A stretch of DNA of 64,000 nucleotides from Phytopseudomonas dryadis (lineage in GTDB: Bacteria; Pseudomonadota; Gammaproteobacteria; Pseudomonadales; Pseudomonadaceae), in contig NZ_QJUM01000006.1 of assembly GCF_004327355.1 (NCBI RefSeq), positions 62,001 to 126,000 of the forward strand, given 5' to 3'. The stretch's first letter is position 1. The number at the start of each line of letters is the position of its first letter. This document shows, piece after piece, positions 1 to 8,712 of this stretch. A program made the translations under genes and the position numbers. A model generated the notes under the pieces. That model was not told the origin of the DNA. It saw only the letters and a list, made by a program, of their open reading frames with translations, and ran no database searches.

Positions 1-2518
1 TGTCCAGGTGACGCACCAGCTCCTGGGCCTCGCGGGGCAGGCTGTCTTCCTGGTGGGAGAGGGCGGCGGAGAACAGCCGGGCGGCGTTCAGCGGTTGCAT
101 CAGGTCGTGGCTGACGGCCGCCAGGAAACGGGTCTTGGAGGCGTTGGCCGCTTCGGCGATACCGGTGGCCACGGTCAGCGCCTTGTTCAGTTGCGACAGC
201 TCAAAGGTGCGTTCGGCGACACGCTGCTCCAGGCCCTCGTTGGCGGCCTTGAGGGCGCGTTCGGCTTCGCGGAACTCGGTGATGTCGGTGAAGCTCATGA
301 CGAAGCCGCCGCCGGGCATGGGGTTGCCGATCAGTTCGATGACGCGGCCATTGGGAAACACCCGCTCGTAGCTGTGCGCGGTGCCCTGGCGCATCCAGTA
401 CAGGCGCTTGGCCACGCTTTCTTCGACATCGTTGCTGCCGAGCATGCCGCGTTCGGCATTGAAGCGGATGATCTCGGCTATCGGTCGGCCGACGCAGATC
501 AGGCCGTCCGGATACTCGAAGATTTCCAGGTAGCGGTGGTTCCAGGCGACCAGGCGCAGGGACTGGTCGACCACGCTGATGCCCTGGGTGATGTTCTCGA
601 TGGCGCCCTGCAGCAGGGCGCGGTTGAACTGCAGCACTTCACTGGCTTCGTCGACGATGCGCACCACATCCTCGACCTGCATTTCCCGGCCCTCGATGGC
701 CGCCTTGACCACCGCCCGGGTCGAGGACGCGCCGAGCACGCCCGCCAGCAGGCGCTCGGTGTGGGCGATCCATTCGCTGTTGGCCGGTTGCGCGGCGTTG
801 AGCGGTTTGCCCTGGCGCGAGGCGAAGCGGTTGAAGCTCTGCTGCGCACGCTCCTCGCCGACGAAGCGGCCGGCCAGCAGCAACAGGTCGTCGACCTGCA
901 CGGCGAGCATATTGCGTCCGCTCGGTTTGCTGCCGAAGTCATGGTTGACGAAACGCCCGGCCTGCCAGTGTTCGGAGACCCGGGTACGCGAGAAATACGA
1001 GACCCAGGCGAACAGCGTCATGTTGCCGGCCAGCGACAGCACCACGCCACGGGTCAGGGCGTCGACCTCGAAGCCCAGCGGCATGTACAGCAGGGTCTGC
1101 AGGCCGGGGAAGTGTTCCAGCGGCCAGCCCAGGCCGCGGGCCAGTACCGGCACCACCAAGGTGTAGAACCACAGCAGCGCGCCGCAGATCAGGCCGGCGA
1201 ACACGCCGCGGCGGTTGGCCTGCTTCCACACCAGGGCGCCGAACATGGCCGGCGCCAGTTGGCCGATGGCGGCGAAGGAAATCTGGCCGATGGTCGCCAG
1301 GCTGGCGTTGGCGCCGAGCAGGCGGTAGCAGACGTAGGCCAGCAGCAGGATCAGCACGATGCTCACCCGGCGGGCGGTGAGCATCCAGTGGCGGAAGGCC
1401 TCGAACGGGCGCTCGGTGCTTTTGCGGTGCAGCAGCCAGGGCAGCAGTATGTCGTTGGAGATCATGGTCGACAGCGCCACCGAGGCGACGATCACCATGC
1501 CGGTCGCCGCCGAGGCGCCGCCGATGAACGCCAGCAGGGCCAGCGCCGGGTGCGCTTCGGCCAGCGGCAGGCTGATGACGAAGGAGTCGGGGCTGATGCC
1601 GGGCGACAGCAGCATCTGCCCGGCCAGGGCGATGGGGATGACGAACAGCCCGGCGAGGATCAGGTACAGCGGGAAGACCCAGCGGGCCAGGCGCAGATCC
1701 CGGGGCTCGGTGTTCTCCACCACGGTGACGTGGAACTGCCGCGGCAGGCAGACGATGGCGATCATCGCCATGCAGGTCTGCACCAGCATCGCCGGCCAGT
1801 TCACCGCCACGGCCCAGTAGGCTTCCAGTTCCGGGTTGCGCTGCGCCTGCTGGAACAGGTCGCCGAAGCCGTTGTACAGGCCGAAGGTGACGAAGGCGCC
1901 GACGGCGAAGAAGGCCAGCAGCTTGACCAGCGATTCGAAGGCGATGGCCAGCACCATGCCGCGGTGGTGTTCGGTGACGTCCAGGTTGCGGGTGCCGAAC
2001 AGGATGGTGAACAGTGCCAGGATCAGCGACACCACCAGGGCGGTGTCCTGGGCGCGGGTGCCACCGGAATCGCTGCCGATCAGCAGGTTGACGCCGAGCA
2101 CGATGCCCTTGAGCTGCAGGGCGATGTAGGGCAGCACGCCGACCAGGCAGATCAGCGCCACGACGATGGCCAGCGACTGCGACTTGCCGTAGCGCGCGGC
2201 GATGAAGTCGGCGATCGAGGTGATGTTTTCCTGCTTGCTGATCAGCACCATCTTTTCGATCACCCAGGGGGCGAACAGCAGGAGCAGGATCGGCCCCAGG
2301 TAGATCGGCAGGAACGACCAGAGCTGTTCGGCGGCCTGGCCCACGGCGCCGAAGAAGGTCCAACTGGTGCAGTACACCGCCAGCGACAGGCTGTAGACCC
2401 AGGCCCGTACCTTCGGCGACAGGGGCGTGCGGCGACGGTCGCCGTAGAAGGCAATGGCGAACAGGATGGCCATGTAGAGCAGGGCGACCGCGGCGATCAG
2501 CCCACTGGACAGCGACAT
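1..2518 (-). CDS. SSF (PutP-like)-PAS sensor histidine kinase, C-terminus beyond window
   Basis: The frame read leftwards from the ATG at 2516-2518 (MSLSSGLIAAVALLYMAI) stays open to the window edge, about 839 residues. The first ~500 residues form many membrane segments of the sodium:solute symporter type (VYSLSLAVYCTSWTFFGAVG near residue 45). A linker and a PAS domain follow (WNHRYLEIFEYP), then a coiled stretch, then the HisKA box FLAAVSHDLMQPLNAARLF with the phospho-acceptor His, encoded near nt 60-130. The ATPase and any receiver domain lie outside. The architecture matches the CbrA/MxtR group of Pseudomonas sensors. The following genes (GNAT, AraC, MFS-acyltransferase, symporter, rdgC) recall the P. 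aeruginosa region downstream of PA3271 (mxtR), so an MxtR orthologue is the best guess. The kinase assignment is firm; the signal sensed is unknown. Confidence 0.88.
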   Translation of the reverse strand, partial: MSLSSGLIAAVALLYMAILFAIAFYGDRRRTPLSPKVRAWVYSLSLAVYCTSWTFFGAVGQAAEQLWSFLPIYLGPILLLLFAPWVIEKMVLISKQENITSIADFIAARYGKSQSLAIVVALICLVGVLPYIALQLKGIVLGVNLLIGSDSGGTRAQDTALVVSLILALFTILFGTRNLDVTEHHRGMVLAIAFESLVKLLAFFAVGAFVTFGLYNGFGDLFQQAQRNPELEAYWAVAVNWPAMLVQTCMAMIAIVCLPRQFHVTVVENTEPRDLRLARWVFPLYLILAGLFVIPIALAGQMLLSPGISPDSFVISLPLAEAHPALALLAFIGGASAATGMVIVASVALSTMISNDILLPWLLHRKSTERPFEAFRHWMLTARRVSIVLILLLAYVCYRLLGANASLATIGQISFAAIGQLAPAMFGALVWKQANRRGVFAGLICGALLWFYTLVVPVLARGLGWPLEHFPGLQTLLYMPLGFEVDALTRGVVLSLAGNMTLFAWVSYFSRTRVSEHWQAGRFVNHDFGSKPSGRNMLAVQVDDLLLLAGRFVGEERAQQSFNRFASRQGKPLNAAQPANSEWIAHTERLLAGVLGASSTRAVVKAAIEGREMQVEDVVRIVDEASEVLQFNRALLQGAIENITQGISVVDQSLRLVAWNHRYLEIFEYPDGLICVGRPIAEIIRFNAERGMLGSNDVEESVAKRLYWMRQGTAHSYERVFPNGRVIELIGNPMPGGGFVMSFTDITEFREAERALKAANEGLEQRVAERTFELSQLNKALTVATGIAEAANASKTRFLAAVSHDLMQPLNAARLFSAALSHQEDSLPREAQELVRHLD

Positions 2519-2716
2519 GCGCACTCCGGGAGCAAACTAAGTGGGGCTTGTTCGGTCGTATCATTGCACGTTCGCGTGTGGCCGTTCGGGCCTGCGTCGC
2601 GTGCCGTTCAAGCTATTGCCAGGATTTTGCATAGTGTCGCAGCAAAGTGGCGCAGCGTCAGGCGCGACCAAGGTCGCAGGTGCGGGGCGCGGAGCGATGC
2701 GGCACCCTGGCAGCGA

Positions 2717-2745
2717 TTGTGAGCGGATTTACAGATTGATATGTT
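2717..2745 (+). promoter_or_regulatory. Possible sigma70 promoter of the GNAT gene
   Basis: TTGTGA (2717-2722) and TATGTT (2740-2745) are separated by 17 bp and lie just upstream of the GNAT start at 2771, which has a GGAGG ribosome-binding site at 2760-2764. The match is moderate and rests on sequence alone. Confidence 0.4.
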
Positions 2746-2770
2746 GTGCCCATGGCCGTGGAGGTAACCA

Positions 2771-3340
2771 ATGTTCAAGCCGCAGTTGATCACCCTGCAA
2801 CGCGGTGCCCTGCGCATCGAGCCGATGCTCGATGCCGATATCCCGGCATTGGTGACCCTGGCCGAGGCCAACCGTCAGGAACTGGTGTACATGAACGGCA
2901 CCCTGCGCCTGGACTGGTATCGCCAGGGCCTGCTCGATCAGCGCGAGGACAAGGCGCTGCCTTTCGTCATCCGCCTGGGCGATCAACTGGTCGGCACCAC
3001 CCGCTTCGCCGAGTTCATGCCCACCCTGCCGGCCACCGAGATCGGCTGGACCTGGCTGGACAAGAGCCAGCACGGCACCGGCCTCAACGGCATGATCAAG
3101 TACCTGATGCTGCGCCATGCCTTCGAAAGCTGGCAGATGGTGCGCGTGCAACTGAAAACCGCGGCCAGCAACCAGCGCTCGCAGCGCGCCATCGAAAAGC
3201 TCGGCGCCGTGCGCGAGGGCCTGCTGCGCAACCACCGCCGGCTGGCCGACGGGCGTCTGGACGATAGTGTGCTCTACAGCATCACCGATCAGGAGTGGCC
3301 GGCGATCAAGCAGGAACTGGAGGCGCGTTTCAGCGGTTGA
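2771..3340 (+). CDS. GNAT-family N-acetyltransferase (RimJ/RimL type)
   Basis: This 189-residue protein has the layout of the RimJ/RimL branch of GNAT acetyltransferases. It shows a conserved EIGWTWLDKSQHGTGLNG segment (acetyl-CoA binding region, about residues 91-108), then VRVQLKTAASNQRSQRAIEKLGAVREG, the hallmark of the C-terminal half. Enzymes of this branch transfer an acetyl group from acetyl-CoA to an N-terminal amine or a small amine; the substrate here cannot be read. The ATG at 2771 is supported by GGAGG nine bases upstream. The AraC regulator starts two bases after its stop, so the two are probably cotranscribed. Confidence 0.85.
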   Translation: MFKPQLITLQRGALRIEPMLDADIPALVTLAEANRQELVYMNGTLRLDWYRQGLLDQREDKALPFVIRLGDQLVGTTRFAEFMPTLPATEIGWTWLDKSQHGTGLNGMIKYLMLRHAFESWQMVRVQLKTAASNQRSQRAIEKLGAVREGLLRNHRRLADGRLDDSVLYSITDQEWPAIKQELEARFSG

Positions 3341-3342
3341 CG

Positions 3343-4191
3343 ATGCAGCCGGGAGATCGAGAGCAGGCGCGTTTCAGTTCCTGTGCCGATGTGGGGGGCG
3401 TGGAGCTGCTGACCGCGCGTTTCGTCGAGCATCGCTATGCGCCTCATGTGCATCAGAGCTACGCCATTGCGGTGGTCGAGGCGGGTGCGGAACGCTACCG
3501 CTATCGCGGTGAAGAGCATGTGGTGAGTGCCGGGCATCTGGCCCTGCTCAACCCGGACGAGGTGCACACCGGTCGCAAGGCTACCGACGATGGCTGGCGC
3601 TACCGGGTCTTCTACCCCGAGCCGCAGCAGTTTCAGGCCCTGCTCAAGGAGCTGGAGTTGCCCTCCGCCGTACCAGCCCTGCGTGGCAGCGTGCACCGCG
3701 ATGAGCTGCTGGTGCCGGCGTTGCTCGACCTGCATCGCCAGTTGCAGGACCCGCTGGTCAGCGTTCTGCAGCGTCAGACGCGCTGGCGCGAGGTGATGCT
3801 GCAACTGCTGCAGCGCCATGCTCAGGCGCCGGTGACCGTTGCCGCGGGTAACGAGCCCTTGGCGGTAAGCCAGGCCAGGGAGCTGCTCGCCTCGCGCCTG
3901 GCCGAGCCGCCTTCGCTGGAGGCGCTGGCTGCTGCGGTGAATCTCTCGCCCTTTCATTTCGCCCGGGTGTTCCGGCGCTCGACCGGCCTGCCGCCCCACG
4001 CCTGGCTGCAGCAGCGTCGGCTGGAGCAGGCGCGGACGCTGTTGCGCGACGGCTGCGCCCCGCTGAGCGTGGCACTGCAGCTGGGTTTCTCCGACCAGAG
4101 CCACCTTGGGCGGCAGTTCAAGCAGGCTTATGGCGTTGCGCCCGGCGAGTACCGCAGCGCCTGCCAACGCAGCTCCGTAGCCTGTGGTTGA
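3343..4191 (+). CDS. AraC-family transcriptional regulator
   Basis: About 282 residues. The N-terminal half is a cupin-like sensor domain (ARFVEHRYAPHVHQSYAIAV, HLALLNPDEVHTG) and the C-terminal ~100 residues form the double helix-turn-helix of the AraC family (LAAAVNLSPFHFARVFRRS and a second helix pair ending GFSDQSHLGRQFKQAYGVAPGEYR). The ATG at 3343 was chosen over an upstream in-frame start at 3295 because the latter lies inside the GNAT gene. AraC proteins with this cupin layout often sit beside AzlCD-type exporters and control them, so azlCD downstream is the natural candidate target. That link is inference. Confidence 0.88.
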   Translation: MQPGDREQARFSSCADVGGVELLTARFVEHRYAPHVHQSYAIAVVEAGAERYRYRGEEHVVSAGHLALLNPDEVHTGRKATDDGWRYRVFYPEPQQFQALLKELELPSAVPALRGSVHRDELLVPALLDLHRQLQDPLVSVLQRQTRWREVMLQLLQRHAQAPVTVAAGNEPLAVSQARELLASRLAEPPSLEALAAAVNLSPFHFARVFRRSTGLPPHAWLQQRRLEQARTLLRDGCAPLSVALQLGFSDQSHLGRQFKQAYGVAPGEYRSACQRSSVACG

Positions 4192-4251
4192 GCGAAGCGA
4201 TACCCCGGGCCGCGCTTCCCGGGTATCGCTTCGCTCGACGCCGAGCTACGG
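4175..4251. repeat. Long palindrome between the araC-type gene and azlC
   Basis: Perfect 16-bp arms at 4190-4205 and 4221-4236 (GAGCGAAGCGATACCC and its complement) flank a 15-base loop. Outer arms CCGTAGC (4175-4181) and GCTACGG (4245-4251) extend the symmetry. It overlaps the end of the AraC reading frame. There is no T-tract, so it looks more like a REP-type extragenic palindrome than an intrinsic terminator, though it could stabilise the upstream mRNA end. Confidence 0.75.
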
Positions 4252-4371
4252 GACTGGTGATCGCTTCACCTGCGCAAGATCGTTCAAGACAGGCATGGCA
4301 TCAGCCGCATAGCCTTTGCCAATCCCGATCGCCCGCAAGCGGGCTCCTGCATGGTCAATGGTTCGCATCTC

Positions 4372-5082
4372 ATGTCCCGTCCACACGAATTCCTGCAAGG
4401 CCTGCGCGATATGCTGCCGATGCTGCTCGGTGCCATGCCGTTCGGCGTCATCTATGGCAGCCTGGCAGGCGCCGCCGGCCTCAGCGCCTGGCAGACCATC
4501 GCCATGTCCGTGCTGGTGTTCGCCGGCTCCGCGCAGTTCATCGCCATCAGCCTGCTCGGCGGCGGTGCGACCCTGAGCGTGCTGTGGCTGACGACCCTGG
4601 TGGTCAATCTGCGTCACGCCCTGTACAGCGCCACCCTGCAGCCCTTCGTTCGCCATCTGCCCAGGCGCTGGCGCATGCCACTGGCGTTCTGGCTGACCGA
4701 CGAGACCTTTGCCGTGGTTCAGCAGCGCTACGCCGAAGCCGACGTCTCGCCCTACAAGCACTGGTACTTCCTCGGCGCGGCCCTGGCCATGTACGTCAAC
4801 TGGGTGGGGTGCACGCTGATCGGCCTGGTGTTTGGCCAGGCGGTGCCGGACATCGCCGGCTGGGGGTTGGATTTCGCCATGATTGCCACCTTCATCGGTG
4901 TCGTCGTACCGATGCTGCGCAACCTTCCCCAGGTGGCGGCAGCGCTGGTGGCCGGTGCGGTAGCGCTGGTCTGCCACGATTTGCCCTACAAACTCGGCCT
5001 GATGGCCGCCGCCTTCGCCGGCATTCTGCTCGGCGTGCTGCTGGAGCGTCGCCGTGGCCTGCCGCAGCACGAGGTGGCCTGA
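4372..5082 (+). CDS. azlC: AzlC family branched-chain amino acid exporter, large subunit
   Basis: A 236-residue, highly hydrophobic protein with the AzlC family signature near the N-terminus (LPMLLGAMPFGVIYGSLAGAA) followed by FAGSAQFIAISLL and VVNLRHALYSATL. AzlC with its small partner AzlD exports branched-chain amino acids or their analogues across the inner membrane. The ATG at 4372 begins MSRPHEF; an earlier in-frame ATG at 4351 would add only a short polar extension. Its stop overlaps the azlD start by one base (TGATG), indicating translational coupling. The AraC-type regulator just upstream is a likely controller. Confidence 0.88.
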   Translation: MSRPHEFLQGLRDMLPMLLGAMPFGVIYGSLAGAAGLSAWQTIAMSVLVFAGSAQFIAISLLGGGATLSVLWLTTLVVNLRHALYSATLQPFVRHLPRRWRMPLAFWLTDETFAVVQQRYAEADVSPYKHWYFLGAALAMYVNWVGCTLIGLVFGQAVPDIAGWGLDFAMIATFIGVVVPMLRNLPQVAAALVAGAVALVCHDLPYKLGLMAAAFAGILLGVLLERRRGLPQHEVA

Positions 5083-5405
5083 TGGATAACTGGATGCTGA
5101 TTCTGGGCATGCTGGCGATCACCTTCGCCACCCGCTACAGCCTGTTCGCCTTTCCCGATCTGCGTTTTCCGCCGCTGCTGCGCCAGGCCCTGCATTACGT
5201 GCCGACGGCGGTGCTCACCGCCATCGTCGTGCCGGGCATGCTGCTGCCCGATGGCGAGCATTGGGCGCTGCGCTGGGACAACGCCTACCTGCTGGCCGGC
5301 CTGGCGACCCTGTGCATCGCCGTGCTCACCCGGCATCTGCTGGCGACCATCGGCGGCGGGCTGCTGGTGTTCTTCCTGCTGCGCTGGGCGTTGGGGCAGG
5401 TTTGA
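5082..5405 (+). CDS. azlD: AzlD family branched-chain amino acid exporter, small subunit
   Basis: A 107-residue membrane protein with about four hydrophobic segments, including AITFATRYSLFAF and VPTAVLTAIVVPGMLL, typical of AzlD, the small obligate partner of AzlC. The start ATG shares its first base with the azlC stop. The TGA stop at 5403-5405 runs directly into the left arm of a 24-bp inverted repeat, so the transcript probably ends in or just after that hairpin. Confidence 0.87.
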   Translation: MDNWMLILGMLAITFATRYSLFAFPDLRFPPLLRQALHYVPTAVLTAIVVPGMLLPDGEHWALRWDNAYLLAGLATLCIAVLTRHLLATIGGGLLVFFLLRWALGQV

Positions 5406-5496
5406 GCGGCAAGCTGCAAGCCTCAAGCTGCAAGAAACCGCGAAGAGTCGGCAGTCTGGCTTTTACTTGTCGCTTGAGGCTTGCAGCTTGCCGCTC
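5404..5496. repeat. Copy A of a dispersed long inverted repeat, perfect 24-bp arms
   Basis: The left arm 5404-5427 (starts GAGCGGCAAGCTGCAAG) and right arm 5473-5496 are perfect reverse complements around a 45-base loop. The left arm begins inside the azlD stop codon. Related copies occur at 8612-8709, 30350-30413 and, more diverged, 10270-10347. No T-tract follows. Confidence 0.9.
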
Positions 5497-5541
5497 CCGT
5501 CGCGTCCAATGCTCTGCGAATCACCCATAGGGAAGGTATCG

Positions 5542-7416
5542 ATGAGCCAGCACTCGCAATTCGCCCTGCTGGGAAGCAGACGCTTCCTGCCGTTCTTCAT
5601 CACGCAATTGCTCGGCGCCTTCAACGACAACATTTTCAAGCAGTCGTTGATCCTCGCCATTCTGTTCAAGCTGACCGTCAGCGCCGACCGCGATCTGCTG
5701 GTCAACCTGTGCGCGATGCTGTTCATCCTGCCGTTCTTCCTGTTCTCCGCCCTGGGCGGGCAGTTCGGCGAGAAATACGCCAAGGATTGGCTGATCCGTC
5801 GGCTCAAGTTCTGCGAAATCGCCATCATGCTCGCCGGTGCCGCCGGCGTGCTGCTGGGCAACCTGACGCTGATGCTGGCGGTGCTGTTCGCCATGGGCAT
5901 GCAGTCGGCGCTGTTCGGGCCGGTGAAATACTCGATCCTGCCCCAGGCGCTGAAGCCCGAGGAACTGGTCGGCGGCAACGCGCTGGTGGAGATGGGCACC
6001 TTCCTGGCGATCCTGGCCGGCACCATCGGTGCCGGGATCATGCTCACCAGCAGCCATTACAGCGTCATCGTCGCCGCCTCGGTGGTGCTGCTGGCCGTGC
6101 TGGGTTACCTGGCCAGCCGCGCTATTCCGCGGGCGGACGCGGCCTTGCCGAGCCTGAAGCTGGACTGGAACATCCTGCGCCAGACCTGGCTGACCCTGCG
6201 CATGGGCCTCAGGCAGCCCCCGGCGGTATCGCGCTCGCTGGTCGGCAATTCCTGGTTCTGGTTTCTCGGTGCGGTGTACCTGACGCAGATACCGGCCTAT
6301 TCGAAGAAGTGGCTGCACGGCGACGAAAGCGTGGTGACGCTGATTCTCACCGTGTTCTCGGTCGGCATCGCCCTGGGCTCGATGCTCTGCGAGCGCATGT
6401 CCGGGCACAAGGTGGAAATCGGTCTGGTGCCGTTCGGCTCCATCGGCCTGTCGTTGTTCGGCATCCTGCTGTGGTGGAATTCGGGCGGTGTGCCGCCCGC
6501 GGCGCAGCCGTACGACTGGCTGGCGCTGCTCGGCCATGGCCCCGCCTGGTGGGTGCTGGGCGCGATCCTCGGCATCGGCGTGTTCGGCGGCTTCTACATC
6601 GTGCCGCTGTATGCCCTGATCCAGTCGCGCACCGCCGAGGACGAGCGCGCTCGGGTGATTGCCGCCAACAACATCCTCAATGCGCTGTTCATGGTGGTCT
6701 CGGCGCTGGTGTCGATCCTCTTTCTCAGCGTCGCCGGGCTGTCGATCCCGCAACTGTTCCTGGTCATCTCGCTGATGAACGTCGCGGTGAACAGCTACAT
6801 CTTCAAGATCGTGCCCGAATTCGCCATGCGCTTCCTCATCTGGATGCTGGGGCACTCGATGTACCGGGTCTCGCACAAGGGGCTGGAGGCCATTCCCGAC
6901 GAGGGGCCGGCGGTGCTGGTGTGCAACCACGTGTCATTCGTCGATGCGCTGCTGATCGGCGGAGCGGTGCGGCGTCCGGTGCGTTTCGTCATGTACTACA
7001 AGATCTACAACCTGCCGCTGCTCAACTTCATCTTCCGCACCGCCGGCACCGTACCGATCGCCGGGCGCAACGAAGATCTGCTGGTCTTCGACGCGGCCTT
7101 CAAGCGTATTGCCGAGTACCTGCACAACGGCGAGGTGGTGTGCATCTTCCCCGAGGGCAAGCTGACCGCCGACGGCGAGATCAACGAGTTCAAGGCAGGC
7201 GTGGAGCGCATTCTGCAGGACAATCCGGTGCCGGTGATTCCCATGGCGCTGCAGGGCCTGTGGGGCAGCTTCTTCAGCCGCGATCCGCGCAAGCGGCTGC
7301 TGCGCCGCTTCTGGTCGCGCATCGACCTGGTGGCCGGCGCGCCGATCGAGGCGGCCGCCGCCACGCGGCAGGTGCTGCAAGCCGAGGTCGCGGCATTGCG
7401 CGGCGACAAGCGCTGA
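5542..7416 (+). CDS. MFS transporter-acyltransferase fusion (LplT-Aas like)
   Basis: A 624-residue two-domain protein. Residues 1 to about 420 form a 12-helix MFS module beginning FLPFFITQLLGAFNDNIFKQ, the signature of lysophospholipid transporter LplT. Residues from about 440 form a PlsC-type acyltransferase with the NHVSFVDA catalytic HX4D box and a FPEGKLTADGEI block. In other bacteria LplT flips lysophospholipids inward and Aas re-acylates them. The acyl-ACP synthetase part of full-length Aas is absent, so the acyl donor must come from elsewhere. The ATG at 5542 has GGGAAGG upstream. P. aeruginosa carries a similarly placed gene (PA3267), from memory. Confidence 0.85.
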   Translation: MSQHSQFALLGSRRFLPFFITQLLGAFNDNIFKQSLILAILFKLTVSADRDLLVNLCAMLFILPFFLFSALGGQFGEKYAKDWLIRRLKFCEIAIMLAGAAGVLLGNLTLMLAVLFAMGMQSALFGPVKYSILPQALKPEELVGGNALVEMGTFLAILAGTIGAGIMLTSSHYSVIVAASVVLLAVLGYLASRAIPRADAALPSLKLDWNILRQTWLTLRMGLRQPPAVSRSLVGNSWFWFLGAVYLTQIPAYSKKWLHGDESVVTLILTVFSVGIALGSMLCERMSGHKVEIGLVPFGSIGLSLFGILLWWNSGGVPPAAQPYDWLALLGHGPAWWVLGAILGIGVFGGFYIVPLYALIQSRTAEDERARVIAANNILNALFMVVSALVSILFLSVAGLSIPQLFLVISLMNVAVNSYIFKIVPEFAMRFLIWMLGHSMYRVSHKGLEAIPDEGPAVLVCNHVSFVDALLIGGAVRRPVRFVMYYKIYNLPLLNFIFRTAGTVPIAGRNEDLLVFDAAFKRIAEYLHNGEVVCIFPEGKLTADGEINEFKAGVERILQDNPVPVIPMALQGLWGSFFSRDPRKRLLRRFWSRIDLVAGAPIEAAAATRQVLQAEVAALRGDKR

Positions 7417-7483
7417 TCAGGCGAAGAGGAACCTCGTAGCCTGGGTTGCTTCGTGGGCGGCTCAGCTTCAGGCCGGGAACGTC

Positions 7484-7572
7484 GTAGGGTGGACGACGCT
7501 TGCCTGCGCGGCCCGATCCGTCCACCGCCTTGCGATCGCATTGGTGGACAAAAAGAGCGTTGTCCACCCTAC
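7484..7572. repeat. GTAGGGTGGA-type inverted repeat
   Basis: Arms 7484-7500 (GTAGGGTGGACGACGCT) and 7556-7572 are complementary with one mismatch. A nested pair, GTCCACC and GGTGGAC, lies inside. It fills the convergent gap between the MFS-acyltransferase and the minus-strand symporter gene. Sequences with GTAG...CTAC ends are common extragenic palindromes in Pseudomonas. Confidence 0.8.
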
Positions 7573-7601
7573 ATCCGCTTGCGTCTTGTCATGGCTATTC
7601 G

Positions 7602-8540
7602 CTACTTGTCTCGTTCATCCCTAATGCGCCGCAGGAGGGTCGCCAGCAAGGCGCCGGACAGGTTGTGCCAGACGCTGAACAGGGCGCTGGGCACCGCCGC
7701 CAGTGGCGAAAAGTGGGCGCTGGCCAGCGCGGCGCCGAGCCCGGAGTTCTGCATGCCGACTTCGATGGACAGGGTCTTGCGCTGGGCCAGCGGCATGCCG
7801 GTGAGCACCCCGGCGAGGTAGCCGAGGCCCAGGCCCAGGCCGTTGTGCAGTATCACCACGGCCATGATCAGCAGCCCGGATTCGGCGATCTTCGCCTGGC
7901 TGGCGGCAACCACTGCGGCGACGATTGCGACGATAGAAACCACCGAGATCAGTGGCAATACATCGATTGCCAGCTTCACGCGTTCGCCCAGCAGTCGTTG
8001 TGCGACCAGGCCAAGGACGATCGGCAGCAGCACCATCTGAAGAATCGAACTGAACATGGCCCAGAAGGAAACTGGCAGCCATTCGGAAGCCAGCAGCCAA
8101 ATCAGCGCGGGAGTGACGATCGGTGCCATCAGGGTGGTCACCGCAGTGATACCAACGGACAGCGCTACGTCACCCTTGGCGAACCAGGTGATGACGTTGG
8201 AAGCGGTACCGCCTGGGCAGCAGCCGACCAGAATCACGCCCACAGCGATTTCCGCCGGCAAGGCGAACAACTTGCAGAGTAGCCAGGCCAGACACGGCAT
8301 GATGATGAATTGTGCGAGCACGCCGATCAGCACCCGCAGTGGATGCCGGGCCACTTCGCGGAAATCCCCGGCCTTGAGAGTCAGGCCCATGCCGAACATG
8401 ATCAGGCCGAGCAGCGGCACGATCCACGAGGTCAGCGGCAGGAAGGCGCCGGGCAGCAGAAAGGCCAGCACGGCGAACAACAGCACCCACAGGGCGAAGG
8501 TATTGCCGACGAAGCGGCTCAGGGCGATCAAGGCAGACAT
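7602..8540 (-). CDS. Bile acid:sodium symporter (BASS) family transporter
   Basis: A 312-residue, strongly hydrophobic protein with about ten predicted membrane spans. Diagnostic stretches are [13 protein letters not shown] near residue 49, [20 protein letters not shown] (residues ~105-124, the conserved substrate/sodium site region) and [19 protein letters not shown] sequence late in the protein. Bacterial BASS proteins move organic anions such as pantoate, pyruvate or bile salts with sodium; the substrate here is not evident. The ATG at 8538-8540 has only a weak ribosome-binding site (GGAAC). rdgC lies upstream on the same strand, separated by repeat copy B. Confidence 0.88.
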   Translation of the reverse strand: MSALIALSRFVGNTFALWVLLFAVLAFLLPGAFLPLTSWIVPLLGLIMFGMGLTLKAGDFREVARHPLRVLIGVLAQFIIMPCLAWLLCKLFALPAEIAVGVILVGCCPGGTASNVITWFAKGDVALSVGITAVTTLMAPIVTPALIWLLASEWLPVSFWAMFSSILQMVLLPIVLGLVAQRLLGERVKLAIDVLPLISVVSIVAIVAAVVAASQAKIAESGLLIMAVVILHNGLGLGLGYLAGVLTGMPLAQRKTLSIEVGMQNSGLGAALASAHFSPLAAVPSALFSVWHNLSGALLATLLRRIRDERDK

Positions 8541-8611
8541 GGTGATGGTTCCGTAACGAGGGGCTGGCTCCGTGGACGGGCAGGCGTGCGGAGCCGGTTA
8601 TTGTTAGAGGA

Positions 8612-8709
8612 GCAGCCGCAAGCTCCAAGCCTCAAGCTCCAAGCAAAAAGCTAGAGCCTCGTGCAGCCCTGCTTTCACTTGCAGCTTGAGGCTTGCCGCT
8701 TGCCGCTGC
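8612..8709. repeat. Copy B of the dispersed inverted repeat
   Basis: Imperfect 27-bp arms at 8612-8638 and 8683-8709, a diverged form of copy A (shared core CTTGAGGCTTG). It ends three bases before the rdgC stop codon on the minus strand, so in transcript orientation it sits immediately 3' of rdgC, as copies A and D do for their genes. Confidence 0.85.
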
Positions 8710-8712
8710 TTC

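Noticed and set aside
8..2722. 904-residue open frame on the plus strand
   Set aside because: It is antisense to the histidine kinase. Its composition (His/Gln/Gly/Asp-rich) is typical of the shadow of a high-GC gene, and the minus frame encodes clear SSF and HisKA motifs.
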